Positions 11,839 through 24,477 of a stretch of DNA of 64,000 bases are shown here, in pieces; the stretch's first letter is position 1, and every line of letters begins with the position of its first letter. The notes under the pieces are model-generated. The model saw nothing but the letters and a program-made list of their open reading frames with translations, made no database searches and was not told the DNA's origin. The DNA comes from Diadema setosum (lineage: Eukaryota; Echinodermata; Echinoidea; Diadematoida; Diadematidae), in NCBI GenBank assembly GCA_033980235.1, contig CM067075.1, positions 30,507,885 to 30,571,884 on the forward strand. The letters are read 5' to 3'. The translations under genes were made by a program, and so were the position numbers.

Positions 11839-13255
11839 AAATACCTCAACAAAATCCATCGGACAATAAGTACCTTTAGGTGCGGGTAATTTCATGAGGT
11901 GCGAATATTCACTGATGTACCCTAACAGATTCTTTCCTTTTTTTCCATAGCAACACGAACATTTAATATTTACCGTCATGCACATTCACTCAGAATATCA
12001 TTGTCCATTATGGGTACATACTCTTCCAATGTATACCTAATAGTAGCTCAAAAATGTCCAATACAGGTGAATGTTTGTCGGTTAGAAAATCACTGAAGTT
12101 AAATGTCAAACATAGAACATGGTTGTGAGCTGCTTTTTGTTTGATCTCCAATAGAAATGACTTTTTTACCATCACAGACAAACGCAAACAAAATGTTTGA
12201 GTGGCCATGGCAACTCGGTTGTCTACGCCATAACAGCAGGAATGACAGCTATAACCATGTGCAAACAAATCTTCTAATTGTTTATTCTGTCATGATCCAA
12301 TGACTCGGTAGTGTTTATCCTGGAAACCGGGGTGGAAAAGCGGAATTCATGTCCTTATGTAGAGCTGTAAGGAGTCAGTCGGGTCTTCACATGTTAGTCG
12401 TTATCATCTTATCTTCCCCATCGCAGTCTTTCCTGTGTTTTTCTAGTGCTATCAATGTTAACTCTTTCAGTCTCGTTGGAAACCTGCTTTGTATACATTT
12501 TCAATTCATATTAATCTGGCGGTATGGAGAGGATTCAAGATATTTCATCACGAAAAGAGGAACTGCGCTTCAAGTTAATTGAATCAGTGCATGTAATGAC
12601 TTTTAGTCAATCTGGTATCCCCAAGATAAAGTGATCCCCTTTAGACCCTGTACGTAAAACCCAAATGGGTAAAGTCAAGACAGCATAACAAACAATGCAA
12701 GGAGTCATCCAATAATATTGACATGTAACACTTCAGTGCTGCTTCAAAATATAAAACAAACAAACAAACAAATATAACAAAGCTAAGAAGAGAAATCATC
12801 AAACGCCTTTTAAACGGTCATCTTTATCATAAACATATTCATGAATGGTTTCGAAATGTTTTCATGTTTGTTTCCTTTGTGAAATTATGGTTTGGCGGAA
12901 ACTTGCGTAGATATGATTACTGGCTTGATTGGTATCAATTCGATGAATACAATTTTGATGAATCCCATTTTCTCTGACAGAGGTTCGAATTTCTTTCATA
13001 CAACACCATCCACTTTCCCCACTGAACTTAATACGAAGAATACGGTGTACACCACCACGGAAGATCCTCGGATCCTCCCATAATACACTTTGAAATAATG
13101 AGGAAAGGTTCTTCCATGCCACTAAATCATCACTTCATTATAGAGAGCCTCTCTTAGTCGCAATGAATACTGAACACGTGATTAATCATCGGTAATCATG
13201 CAGAGTGATTGCTGTTGTTGTTGGATATAATCACTGACATTGGAATAACCCCCCC
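11839..13255. other. No recognisable gene
   Basis: AT-rich sequence with short open frames on both strands (up to about 86 codons), none resembling a known protein. (AAAC)n is present near 12757-12772. Nothing else is seen. Confidence 0.5.
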
Positions 13256-13580
13256 CCCCTCTATATCTATCTATCTATCCATCAATCTATCTATCTATTA
13301 TGTCTATCTATCCATCCATCTATCTATTTATATGTCTTCCTATCCAGCTATGTATCTATTTATATGTCTTTCTATCTATCCATATATCTATTTATATGTC
13401 TTTCTATCTATCCATATATCTATTTATATGTCTTTCTATCTATCCATCTATCTATCTATCTATCTGTTTTTCTATCTATCCATCTATCCATCTACCTATC
13501 TGTCTAGCTATCTGTCCCTCTATCTATCTGTCCCTCTATCTATCTATCTATCTATCTATCTGTCTATCTATCTATCTCTC
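13256..13580. repeat. (TATC)n microsatellite
   Basis: About 320 bp of CTAT/CCAT/CTGT tetranucleotide units with substitutions, including partly higher-order units of about 30 bp (tatttatatgtctttctatc) repeated three times at 13350-13440. The overlapping open frames rich in Ile, Tyr, Leu and Ser are translation of the repeat. Confidence 0.95.
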
Positions 13581-16024
13581 CTTTCTGCTCTTCTCCTTCT
13601 CCTCTTCCTCACCTTCTTTCTTGTGAACACTCATTCGATTTTTCTTCGAACGCATATGGCAATATCCTACAATATGAGAAAATAATCGCATCAGCCGTCA
13701 ATATACCGCGGTGACAGAACTTGCCAGAAAACTATGAATAAACCATTTTCTGAACAGTGGACTAAATTTTGACGTATACATTGATCTGCGGCGCGCCAAA
13801 ATGTCATTCCTGAATATTGCCATATTTCCGTCTCTATAGGGAGATCTTCTGAATTGGAGAAAATTTTGATCTCTTTGGCACTGCACGACCAAAACGAAAG
13901 TGCGAACTCAAACAATCCGTGTCATCAAATGGATTTTTTTTTTTTACACCAGACAAGACTCACTAACTTTATCAATAAAATGAGGGGGAGGTAAACGTAC
14001 GATAAAGTTAATCTGTCTTTTAGAGGAATTGTGCGATGTCTTGAAATGAGCAATTTGCTGTAGCTAGAGAGTCGCTTGCGTTCACTGTCATAAAGTGCAA
14101 AACGTTGCGTTCTTCTTTATGTTCTTTTACCTTCTAATACCCATTTATAGGCTGACTTTGGCAAGATAGAAAATTGTATTTCTTTCATTGTATAAACCGG
14201 TATATTGTAGAGGTTGGTGTTTCAGACCTTTCCTCAAAATGATAAAACTGGAAACTTCTTTATGATGTACGAGCAAACAATGGCTTGCCTGTGAATTTAT
14301 GTTTGGACTATAAAAAATCCAGCAGTTATTCTGGAAACAAAGGGGAGTGTACTTGAGTTACATATGGGGGTTAGTTTTTCATTCTTTTTTTTTTTAATCT
14401 GAAGTTTATCAACGTAAGATTTCACTCAGTGTTGGGAGATACTATTCTTCAGCCATGCAAAAATTCACGATTTTTTGACAAGGGATATACGACCATTAGG
14501 AGAGAGAGAGAGAAGGGTGTAATGAAGATTCTACGTCAGCATGGATCATTGGTATCAAAACTTTAATAGTGCAGAAATAATACATTACCCGTTCGTGATT
14601 TCCCAGGTCAGTGGTCTAATGACAACGCACACCCCGACCGTTCGCATGGAATAAAACACAAACAGCAAACCTCAGTCAACCGCTTATGTTCGTTAAGCCG
14701 TCTATATAGCTTGCGAGCTGCATGTGACATTGCTATGCGAGCTGACCCGGCGGGCGACGGCATTGAAATTGGACACGCGAGGCTTCTATTTCAAATCTCG
14801 CATCGATTTTGAAGCGAAACGTACCAGTGGAGAGCATGTCTTTGCGTCTTCAAGATGCTAGAAAAAAAAAATCTGCATTGAAAGGGAGGGGCGAGTAACA
14901 AGAACCATATTAAATTCGTGCAAGAAAACAACTGCAGTTCACATTACATAAGAGCACGGTGGGGCTAACAAAATGACACACACACACACAAAAAAAACGA
15001 TACTTGATCCGACAAACACACATGAAGTTCAGTGAGAAGCTCCCGACCCCTTGGCGGTTCACCCTTTCCAAGTGATCTGTGAAAGTCCACTAATTGTATT
15101 AATAGTTGAATACTTAGATTCGATTTTTCTTTTCGCAGTGACTGCATGGTGCGATTTGACACAAACTGACAATTAGGGTAAGTAAGCCTGTGTGCATGGA
15201 GGAACGTATATAGGTATATGAAATAACATGTCTAACGGTCTTCGCTGACACTCCTGCAAAATTGTCGGCAGTGTGTAATTTGATGGCGTGGGGGACCAAA
15301 GATTGTCACTTTATTGGCATTTTGATTTGACTCTATTGGCATTTCATTGCAGATGTAGACTTCCGCCGGAGGGGTATCCTCCTTTTAGCAGTAAATCTAC
15401 AAGTAAAAGCAGATGGAACGTGAATTGATAAACCAATGAGACTTGCTACTTAAATCTGATCAGACGCCCTATTATGCACTCAGTAAAGTCTCTGCTTTGT
15501 CCAATCCGTTAATTGAGCTCATTTGCCCGGTATGTCTGCATGTTTTTTTTTTCTCTCTCTCTATCTGTGTGTAGGTGAGTGTGTGTGTGTGTGAGACTGT
15601 GCTATTAGCATGGGCCTGTGTATGACTGTGTGTACAACTGGACGCTGGATTTTTATTTCGTGTTTCATTAACATTTGATGACCCCACCGCAAGGTTATTC
15701 TTTATGAACGGAGCGAAGCACTTAACGGTAATTCCAATCAAGAAAGAAGCAGTGGTATAAAAGCGTTACCTAAGAACATCGACATCAGTAGCTTCATGCT
15801 CGTCCAATCATTTATAGCGGTAATAGTAGTAATAATGATAACATGTAAGCTGTGTGTTACTGATTTGAATTGGTAATGCAGATGACCTTTTTTTTATATA
15901 AAGAGCTATAAAAAATCAAAAACATCATAGTGAAAAGAACATTTAATCCATGATATGTTGTAATCACAAATGAAGGAAAGAACAAACAGAATATTCCCGA
16001 GATATTTTCCAATGTAAATCCTTT

Positions 16025-16028
<4 letters not shown>
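13581..16028. other. No recognisable gene
   Basis: Mixed AT-rich sequence without a recognisable protein, RNA gene or dispersed repeat. (AC)n and polypyrimidine patches occur near 14978-14990 and 15541-15592. Confidence 0.5.
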
Positions 16029-16072
<44 letters not shown>

Positions 16073-16113
16073 ACTGGTGACTATATATATATAGTCACCA
16101 GTGGGATATATAT
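16029..16113. repeat. (TA)n microsatellite with a perfect 52 bp palindrome
   Basis: TA repeats run to 16069 and pass into a perfect palindrome at 16062-16113. Its arms contain CCCACTGGTGAC and GTCACCAGTGGG around a central (TA)6, with ATATATAT on both outer sides. The arms pair without mismatch. No coding or RNA gene is associated. Confidence 0.9.
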
Positions 16114-17017
16114 TCCGAATGTGAATAATATTGTTACCAAAAATAAATTGATAATTTCATTTAAATGCATACGCTTCATTCAAATAAGCTTGCCACTGGC
16201 ACCTAATTTGAAAGGGAAACATTCCATGATAAGAAAATGCACACACTTCATTTATACATTGTACACTCACGCACACATGCACACACACACACACACAATC
16301 TACTCATCACATGGGGTTCGAACCAAGAACCCTGCGGGTGTGCCCGCGCTTCCGCGGATTCGTCCCAAGACCATATGGCACCCATGCAGCAGCGTTCGAC
16401 ATTTCCTACAGAAATAAAAACACGAGAGTGCCGGTAGTCTAGACCGGCGACACATAAAATGAGCGTGTAGTGACATCTGTTAAATTAACGTTAATTCTCG
16501 TCATGGTCGCCAGTCTCCCCTTAGCATGATCTGGCTATATCCTCGTTGTTTTATTTCTCTCCGGGATTACTTCCCGCGCCTGAATCGAATATGCACAAAT
16601 GCATTATTTTGACAAGGGCGGATTAGGTTGTGCCTTTTTGTCCATTTCAAGGAGAACGGGTAGGTGAATACATTTGTTTTTGCTTGTTTGCTTTCTATTA
16701 GCTGAAGACTCTGCGCCTAGTTCACTTCTCTCAGGGCACTAACGCAATCGCTAAAGAAAAGCAAAAACAGAAAAAAAAATCCTATTTCATACAGCCTGTA
16801 ATTTCTGATTAGAATGAATTCAATACATTTGAATACTGCTAATAAGCGCAGATACAAATGAACGAAAATCATAAATGTCAGAGTAAGGTTGGTCTATCAA
16901 GGGAAATAAGAAACCCGATTGGGCTTTGTTTAATTTTTGGTTCAAGTAATCGGATCGGACAGGCTGGCTGGTAATGCCCTCCCCCCCCCCCCCAAAAAAA
17001 AAAAGAAAAAGAAAAGA

Positions 17018-17049
<32 letters not shown>

Positions 17050-17490
17050 TGACTAGTATGTTGCAGGTTTTTTTTTTTTTTTTTACAATGTTGTAATGAT
17101 TTTGTGTAATTACATGTTTTCGAATGTCCATTGTAATTGATTTTGTTGTTGGCAATGAAATCAATTAAATGAAATAAAGTGTAATGAAGGAACGAAACAA
17201 AAGTAAACCACAATGTTATGTCGGAGAGTTTGAGTTCACTGAACTTCGGTCGGCGAATTACATCTCTTGCTGGGCGCCTTTGGTTTATGAAATCGGTAAT
17301 TATATAGCAGGGCTACCTTTCCAAGAAGACACTGCGATAGAGCGTGCAAGCAATACAAGCATTGGCAATCTCTTCAGTATGTCCCAAAAAAATTACAATC
17401 AGATTTTCGCATTGATAACACCCAATATGATTAAACTGTTTAAATGCTACTTCAAGGTCTTAAAATATAACATCTTAGCTCTATTTTGCA
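16114..17490. other. No recognisable gene; possible tRNA-type SINE remnant near 16300-16400
   Basis: The minus strand across 16309-16324 reads CTTGGTTCGAACCCC, which fits the internal B-box of RNA polymerase III promoters (GGTTCGANNCC). No convincing A-box or cloverleaf is visible, so a SINE is only possible. The stretch also holds (AC)n near 16266-16297, a C/A run with GAAA units at 16980-17050 and a T-run near 17070-17085. Frames of 111-116 codons here are unrecognised. Confidence 0.35.
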
Positions 17491-17697
17491 GAAAACCCCA
17501 TCCAATTTGGTTAAGCGGTCACAGAGAAAAGTAGATTGTTGTAAAGCATGTCATGAGTCTGATTCTTCCAAGTTTAGCACTTCGATGCTCTTGTATGTGA
17601 ATACAATAGACAAAACTTGGAGGGAAGAGATTCCTGACATCCTTTACAAAATTCCTCATTTCTCTTTGACCACTGAAGCAAATCGAATGGGGTTTTC
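17491..17697. mobile_element. Inverted-repeat element, 44 bp arms
   Basis: The left arm (17491-17534, starting GAAAACCCCATCCAATTTGG) and right arm (17654-17697, ending AATGGGGTTTTC) are imperfect reverse complements over about 44 bp, separated by about 119 bp. True outer ends may lie further out and I found no target duplication. There is no coding potential beyond chance frames. Most likely a non-autonomous DNA element or a fragment of one. Confidence 0.6.
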
Positions 17698-20110
17698 TGT
17701 AAGATGTGGCCAATGAGTTATAGTCTCATACCCTGAATTTGTATTTAGATTGATTCACTATTTTAAAAGACATCATTGCGGAGCTCTCGTTGTAATTTTT
17801 TTTGGACATAACCAAGGGTGATACATGAACCTAGCCATAAAGTAATTTCTCTTTATTTTTTTAACTTTGCCCGCAACAAAATATGTTCTACTAATCATAC
17901 CGTAAAACGCAAGTTTGTGGAGTAAGTTATGATCAACAGGGGGGGGGGGGGGGGGGGGGGTGAGGTGGTTCGAGAGTTGATGCCGCTGCTGGATGTAGGC
18001 GGCGCCCTAGCTATGCGGATGGATAAATGTTTTGCAAGTGACGTCCGATGTTCCGGTTTCTTGGTCGGGGATACTAGTCGACTTGCCTCCGCCATTTGAA
18101 CGAGTTTTGAACATGTCGAATGGTTTAGGAAGTTCGAATGTCCCATACGTCTCCTCGAAATAACTCATCTTTAATTGATTGTTTTTTGTCTTTATTTTGT
18201 CTTAGCATAACGAAGTTGAGAGAGGATTTTATACTAAACTAAACTCACAACGATCCAAGCTTTATAATGCTGAACAACATGACACATTAATTCTATTTCC
18301 AAAATCAAAGATAAACATTATTTCACATTCATTGAGGAACTGTAATAGTCTTAAATCTGCCCTTCGCTAGGAATACGCCCAAAAATATAATCGGCTTCTG
18401 CGATACGGTAGCACTCCGTAGTCCTTGAATGTTTTCATTTTTCTTCCTCCTATTTCTTCTCCTCATTACATTCACGCGAATCGTTTCCTGCATATTCCCA
18501 ATGATCCACCTTTGCGAATGATGTGTGACACATTATATGGGAGCCGGGCGCCTTTGATTTTTTTTTTCTTTCACAGATAAATGGCGCTATATAAATGCTA
18601 TTTCACCACCATCACCATCATTATCATCATCATCATTATCACTGCATGGCGAACAGAAATCCTAATTCTGCATCAAGTGGTAAGATGAAAGAAGACCGCT
18701 CACTATTACAGTAATAGGCGGTTAAAGGAGATTCCCACGGTAAAATGATCACGAATACTAATGTATATAAGGTATAATAAGATAAGCTATCATACATTTT
18801 GATGGGCCATCTTATTTCACAGGTCGATACCTTCCCATAGATGACACACAATGAACCCTTTTACTGTATGAATAGATGCATTCATGATAGAATGTCTCAT
18901 ATATAAACTATTCCCTTAAGTGTGTTCGGCTTTGTTTGGGTGAATAATTTTTAAAAATGGTAAATTTTAAATTTGGCACGATTTACAAAACGTGACCATA
19001 GCTTCCACAAGTTTCGTGGAGTAGCGATTTTGTTCCAAACTTAAAAAAAAAAAAAAACTATTCTCTTAATTTTCATCACTTTAATATCCTGATAACGTCG
19101 ATACTTGTGTTCCTCCATAAAGGTTTTATCGTATCGGGAATGTCTTTTAGTTTTCGTAGCAGTACCATCGAACCAATTTTGTATATTTTTTCTTTGTTTG
19201 TTTGTTTGTTTGTTTGTTTTTTGGTTTGTTGGTATTTGTGTCCGGGATTACCTTGCCGCATTGTAATGACGAAATACTAATCACATACGAGTGGATTAAA
19301 ATAAAAAACACTGTAAACATCATCAGCAAATGTTAGAGAACAGACGCATTATGATGGGAGGTATAACGCAGCCCAAGTGGCACTCATCGAAAAAAAAAGG
19401 GTGCCAAGAGCAAGACCACACCCATGTCTGGTATCTTGCCCTCACCCCTCTCTTCAAGGCACACGAGCGCTTTCTGGCACCAGGCGGCATCATCGTTATC
19501 GTCAAATATTGCCATTCTCGTTTTATCTGCAAGTAGATTACTAGACACTGTCATCGTAAGATTGACATAATTTTTAGCGTATTTACAAAATATCTGATTA
19601 CTTGCAGGTGACTTTCCAATTGGTTTCAACACAGAAGTGTGGGTGCGCGAATGGGCTCTCCCTAATTTCGTATGCGTTATCCATCAGACTTTAAAGAGCC
19701 TTGTCTTGAGCAGGAAGAAACAGTTATAAAAGAGAAAAGGGAAATAGACGCTAAAGTACGCAATTTACATGCACGCTCTACTTTCTTAAAATCATAATTA
19801 CGGAAGGGATGCAGAAATGAATCAGATTTTGTCTTTGTTTGCAGGGGCTTAATGCCTTTGCATTTCAGAAGAAATGAGCTCACGTTCATCATAATTTTCA
19901 TTTAGGAAATTGCCCCCATAGGATCGTCTGCTCGAGGCGACCCTGGAACACGCTCGTCTTTAATGGTCTGATATTTCTAGTCAGAGTCGACATTAAAGCG
20001 CTTTTCAGACGACTTAAAATGTAGAGCAATGGTATTCTTGTCAGTCTGCCACCTGCTTACATAGCTGAATCAAACTATGATCGTTTGATTTGATTTGATT
20101 TTGATTGTTT
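17698..20110. other. No recognisable gene; G-run and a retroposon-type tail
   Basis: Holds a run of about 21 Gs at 17939-17960 and, at 18580-18645, the motif GGCGCTATATAAATGC followed by ATC/ATT trinucleotide repeats. That motif resembles the 3' tails of many animal LINEs and SINEs on the plus strand. (GTTT)n or (TTTG)n is present near 19193-19222. No gene is recognised. Confidence 0.5.
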
Positions 20111-20112
20111 GT

Positions 20113-20159
20113 ATATATATATATATATATAATATATATATATATATATGTGTGTATAT

Positions 20160-20191
<32 letters not shown>
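20113..20191. repeat. (TA)n microsatellite
   Basis: About 80 bp of TA repeats with a short TGTG interruption, directly beside the PLE-like module that follows. Confidence 0.95.
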
Positions 20192-20192
<1 letters not shown>

Positions 20193-20295
20193 CAGTACGA
20201 GAAGATGAAGCGTTGAATGGACGTTTAGCTATAGTTCAAAGTGGTTTATTGCCAAGCTTTCGGCATTTTCTTTAGACCTTCATCAGAGCTGTACA
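20192..20295 (-). mobile_element. PLE-like 3' module with hammerhead-like core
   Basis: On the minus strand the sequence reads CTGATGA (complement of 20280-20286), a poorly paired stem region, then GAAAGCTTGG and CAATAAACC. CTGANGA...GAAA is the conserved hammerhead ribozyme core, and short hammerheads are known in the terminal repeats of Penelope-like elements. The stem between the core boxes is weak (GGT with GCC), so it looks decayed. No coding sequence remains attached. It abuts TA repeats. Confidence 0.5.
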
Positions 20296-20731
20296 GATAC
20301 ATGTATATAATATTATATATCGATTTGCGAAATGCTGCCGAAGTTAGTAAGTGCATGTGTAGTAATAAGGTCTATCACATTTGCAAATAATGATGAATTA
20401 GATTATGTTCGCTCTTATAAAACCTTAACACTTAAAAAAGCCTTTGTTTAAAAAAATCGACTTACCTTACCTTAATTATCCTCTCACATTATTGCTAGCT
20501 TTACCCAGGGAAAAGAAATCAGTTCTGCTGTGTATAGAATATCTTTCCTGCTCTTCTGAATGTTGATGATGAAGAGGTAGGCCTACTACTATCAGTCACA
20601 TTTCACAAGGATGACAAATACGTTTTCCTTAATAAGAATACGTGATATCATATTGTATATGCATGGGTGTGTGTGTACGCGATATATATTGATATAGTAC
20701 GTAAGTTTATATGCATATGTACATAAATGCG

Positions 20732-20735
<4 letters not shown>
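20296..20735. other. No recognisable gene
   Basis: AT-rich sequence without a recognisable feature. Confidence 0.5.

Positions 20736-20775
<40 letters not shown>
20736..20775. repeat. (TA)n microsatellite
   Basis: About 40 bp of TA repeats abutting the second PLE-like module. Another (TA)n lies at about 20968-20998. Confidence 0.95.
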
Positions 20776-20777
<2 letters not shown>

Positions 20778-20886
20778 AAAACTGGAACAACTGGAACCAA
20801 CACTTGAGAAAGAGCGAGTATAGCTCGAAAATTTGTGTACAGAAATAAACCGTTCGTGAATACAGCATGAACTTTGTTCCAGTTTT
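20778..20886 (+). mobile_element. PLE-like 3' module bounded by short inverted repeats
   Basis: The ends AAAACTGGAAC (20778-20788) and GTTCCAGTTTT (20876-20886) are exact reverse complements. Inside, 20803-20834 reads CTTGAGAAAG, GAGC, a GAGTATA loop, GCTC, GAAA, the same layout as the PLE fragment at 40.9 kb, then an AATAAAC motif. The stem sequence differs from the other modules but still pairs. No ORF remains. Interpreted as a solo PLE terminal module; the family link is by motif only. Confidence 0.5.
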
Positions 20887-21250
20887 GTTTTTTATCTTTT
20901 TGGGGTTTTTTTTATCTTTTTATCTTGCCAACACGTGGACAACCTACTCAATATGTATGTATGTATGTATATATATATATATATATATATATGATATATA
21001 CCGAAATACATGCTACGAGCATATCGATGTCGAAAGACACTTAGAAACACTAGTATCTACTCATATTCACGGAAACGGGTACATCAACATAATCGTTCGT
21101 TTTACAGGTCGGTATTATCCTCTCCCAATATCACGCAAACAGATTAATCAACGTCGACATGAAGTCGGGGGCATGCATAGATGAGAAACTGACACTCGCA
21201 CTTGATCCGCAAATACACTTCTCTAAAGAAGGAAATATGAAGGAACTTAC

Positions 21251-21328
21251 CATCTGAGAGCACAAAACGACGACAAACAAGAATGATAAGGTAGCGGCTA
21301 GCGGTTTCCTCAAATTTCCTTCGGCCAT
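21251..21328 (-). CDS. Candidate first coding exon with signal peptide
   Basis: On the minus strand an ATG (complement of 21326-21328) in the good context GACATGG opens 26 codons reading MAEGNLRKPLAA, then the hydrophobic run TLSFLFVVVLC, then SQM. The frame meets GTAAGT, a consensus splice donor, immediately after the last codon (phase 0). A short charged start, an 11-residue hydrophobic core and a small polar end are what a secretory signal peptide looks like. The frame stays open upstream, so the exact start is a choice based on the signal-peptide shape. Downstream exons would lie at lower coordinates; I found none. The protein is not identified. A chance open frame is a real alternative. 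Confidence 0.3.
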
Positions 21329-24243
21329 GTCTGCTGCTTGTCGGGTTAGTTGTGCCCACGTCGAAAAAATAGGGTAAAAAAATGTAACTAATATTCCAAA
21401 TGGATGAAGAAATGCGAAACTCCGATTTTTACCAGTTGTCTTCAGGGTTGGTACGTTTATTTGCAGAGGTAGCCAACACACTTCTGAAGTTTAATTTGGG
21501 ACTATACGTGTTTGATGACTTTCAGCATCGAAGACCAGGCAGCACAAATAATCTGGGATTCAAAGTGTTTCAAGCATCATTCGCATCAAAGTTGGTATTG
21601 TTGAGATATGTGCAACGCAACAAAAACTCCCTGTTCTTTTCTAAGTCATATTAATAACAATTTTGTTCCGGAGTGTCACATATCCATGCTATGGATTCCA
21701 AGTCGTACCTCAAGGACAGTATCCTGGTTGTCGGGTTTTTCCACAGTCACGACGATTTTATCATACAAAATCCATTTTTATGGCAATGAACGACGCAGAT
21801 ATTGAAACATTGGTAATCCACAGCACACAGAAGGCATGACTCGGTCGAGTGGTCAGCTACGAGCTGACAGAAATTAGACCAACAATCCTCGAGTAAACGT
21901 CACTTGTAAATGAATTTCGCGATTAAAGTGAATAAAAGGTTATCAACAGCATTCAGGTCAGCTGAAGACACACCGTTTTGTTCTTTCCGATCATGTTATC
22001 TCGACGGACCGTTACTCTTTGAGATTGCACTGAATGTTCTATCTCGTTCACTTCAGCTATGTCGGAAGGTGATGAGCATTATACGCATTAATATACAACG
22101 TTGCGAATCAAATCGCGGCCACATTTCGATTTGTAAATGAATCGAAACGCACACTGAAGCCACCCAGGAAAGGCAAATACTTAACTACCTCCCTTCTCCC
22201 ACTCAGTCCCCCTCTGTCCTCTCTCTCTCTTTCTCCCTCTCTCTCTTTCCCTGTCTCTCTGACTGTTTTTCTCTGTTCTGTTTGGCTCCGAGAGGCACGT
22301 ATAGCACATATGAGTGATGAATAAATGCCGATTTTCCGATTTTCTTTCGGTTTTTCACGGTAAAGTTTGACGTTCAGGTCACTGGCAGGGCGGATATTCC
22401 CGACATCTGCCCCCCTTGAGGGATAAGGAACAATGATGTAGAACGATGTAACCTCCCTGAAGCAATTTCACCGACTGTCTGGAGCCAAAATTTGACACAA
22501 GGGTCGAGGAGCCGTTTTTCAGGGAAGATGATCTAAAATTGCCCACTCGGAGCAAGAGATCCTGGAAAATCGTTCCAAAGGTTATGATGACTTCAAAGAA
22601 AACGAAGAAGAAGGATGAATGTATGCCACAGGAAGTCACCCCCGGCGAATCCAAAATCCAACACACGATTGTTTAGTCTTCAAATGAAGCCAGGAGAAGA
22701 CAAGATTATGGGTAATATTAATCCAGCTTTCAATTACTCAGAAAATACGGGGTCGGTAAACTGCCCGTATCGCTTTTCCCGTTTGTGAACTGAAGAATGC
22801 AAATGTTGCGTACCGCTCGTTGAGATTGTCCGGTCAGATAAATTAGACGTCCAAGCCGGGGGAGTTGGCTGAGCTGAACTTTCCAACCGACGAGCAAAGA
22901 GTAAGCAGACACGGGCTTGCTTCCCGCTAGGAGATCCAGCGAACGTCGCTTGACTGCGTAAAGAACGATCATTTGCCGGCTCCGTTCATTTGTTGTATTT
23001 CCAAGCCGCATGTACGGTGAATTACACGCTCATATTATGTGCAGCGGGCTGCAAACCGTCGCAATTGAAGAAATGATCAGTCGATATAAAAGTAACGGTT
23101 TCGATGAAGGCAAAACATGGTCAGTACGTTGGACATACATTGTTGGCGTGTTTCCGCAATGTATGCGAGCGCAGCTTCAGTAGCAGACGACAACCACTGG
23201 CGCGCGTTGAGTGCACACACGCCTGGGAAAGAAAGAGTGGTTAAAAAAAAAAGTCGGCTGAGACAAATCGCTGTGCTTTTATTGGTTCATAACTACATGA
23301 TGGCAATATCACCCCAACCAATTAGAAGCCGTCATTAGAGTGACGTGATGGTGTCGGGTGGTTTACCGAGAGACCGGGACAGCAAGATCCTCTGGTTTTT
23401 CAACCGACACCGGTCATTAGCTACGAGATCGTCTGCTTTCGCTGTGTTCAATGACAAACTCTGTAGAATCTCTCCCCCTACACACAGGACGTCAACGCGG
23501 TCTACATGCACTGATATAATTCACGGACGTGGGATTTTAATTTTACGCGCACCCGGGAACCCCACTGCATCAACATTTCGATACAATTCAAATTCCAAAT
23601 GTACGTTGACATTAATTTCATTAGATTGTTCTATTATCCTTCCGTTACATTGAAAATAGTCGGCAATTACCTGGCGCAAACAGACGCAAATTCATCCGAA
23701 ATTGATAAACATGTGAATAATTGCCATAATTAACTCAGTTTAATTCAATCATGGGCATGTTTTCCTGTCAGAGGAAAAAATATCTTGGTGATTAAACACG
23801 ACAATGCAGAAACTTTGCTAGGCAGGGCACAGAACGTCTTGCGTGATTAGAAGAACAACAAAACGATTAAACTAATTATTGATCACAAAACAAAATGTTC
23901 TCAATCGAGAAACAATGTGGTCTCGAGTTGTTTGTAATGTTCAAAAGAAAGAGAATGGATTTCACGTGTGTGTTTGCTGAATACCGATTGTCACATTTAT
24001 AGGAAAATGTATCAATGTAGTGTGCAAAAAAAAAGTCGAGGGATTTTGGCGATATTTTATTTGGCATTATTTATAAACGGGAAACAATTGAGAAATAAGG
24101 ACTAATTGCCCTGCACGGCAAGACTTTAGAACATTGTCTTAATTTAGAAAACAGCGTTTTGTTTGGCAGACAACCTCCGCAGTTAAATCTCTGTCTGTCT
24201 CTGCTTGTACATGTCTTCCACTGTGTATATTTTTCGAGCCTAT
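21329..24243. other. No recognisable gene; possible upstream region of the minus-strand exon
   Basis: Less repetitive than most of the window, and 22,400-23,600 is visibly richer in CG dinucleotides. A TATA-like GATATAAAAG lies at 23082-23091 on the plus strand. A polypyrimidine patch lies at 22185-22275. Frames of 70-102 codons occur on both strands but match nothing I know. If the exon at 21251-21328 is real, part of this could be its 5' region. Confidence 0.35.
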
Positions 24244-24252
24244 GTGTAGGAG

Positions 24253-24468
24253 GGTTCCATGACAATTGCTCCTGCGACAATTGCTCCCATGAAATATAAA
24301 CGCTAAGCCAAGCATAAATTCTACCCACAAACATAACCCTAATCTCAATGCTAAGCCTTACATGAAACTAAAACAAAAACCCCATCACAACCCGAACCCC
24401 AACCGTAAGATCTTGGGGAAAATAAGACCGGAGGAATATATTCGCGCAAGAATAAATGTCGTGTCGCA
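24253..24468. mobile_element. 216 bp TIR element with 9 bp target duplication, copy 1
   Basis: It starts GGTTCCATGACAATTGCTCC and holds a second TGCGACAATTGCTCCC unit. The far end holds decayed complements (GACCGGAGGAATATA...AATAAATGTCGTG) of the units seen better in copy 2. Perfect 9 bp direct repeats GTGTAGGAG flank it at 24244-24252 and 24469-24477. The interior is A/C-rich with TAACCCTAA-like stretches. It has no ORF. The 9 bp duplication suggests a Mutator-like transposase in trans, which is inference. Confidence 0.8.
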
Positions 24469-24477
24469 GTGTAGGAG

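Noticed and set aside
11437..11852. Frames of 106 and 112 codons on opposite strands
   Set aside because: They read the CACGAGTTCGAC repeat units of the FB1 element.
13209..13685. 158-codon Tyr/Leu/Ser-rich frame
   Set aside because: Translation of (TATC)n microsatellite.
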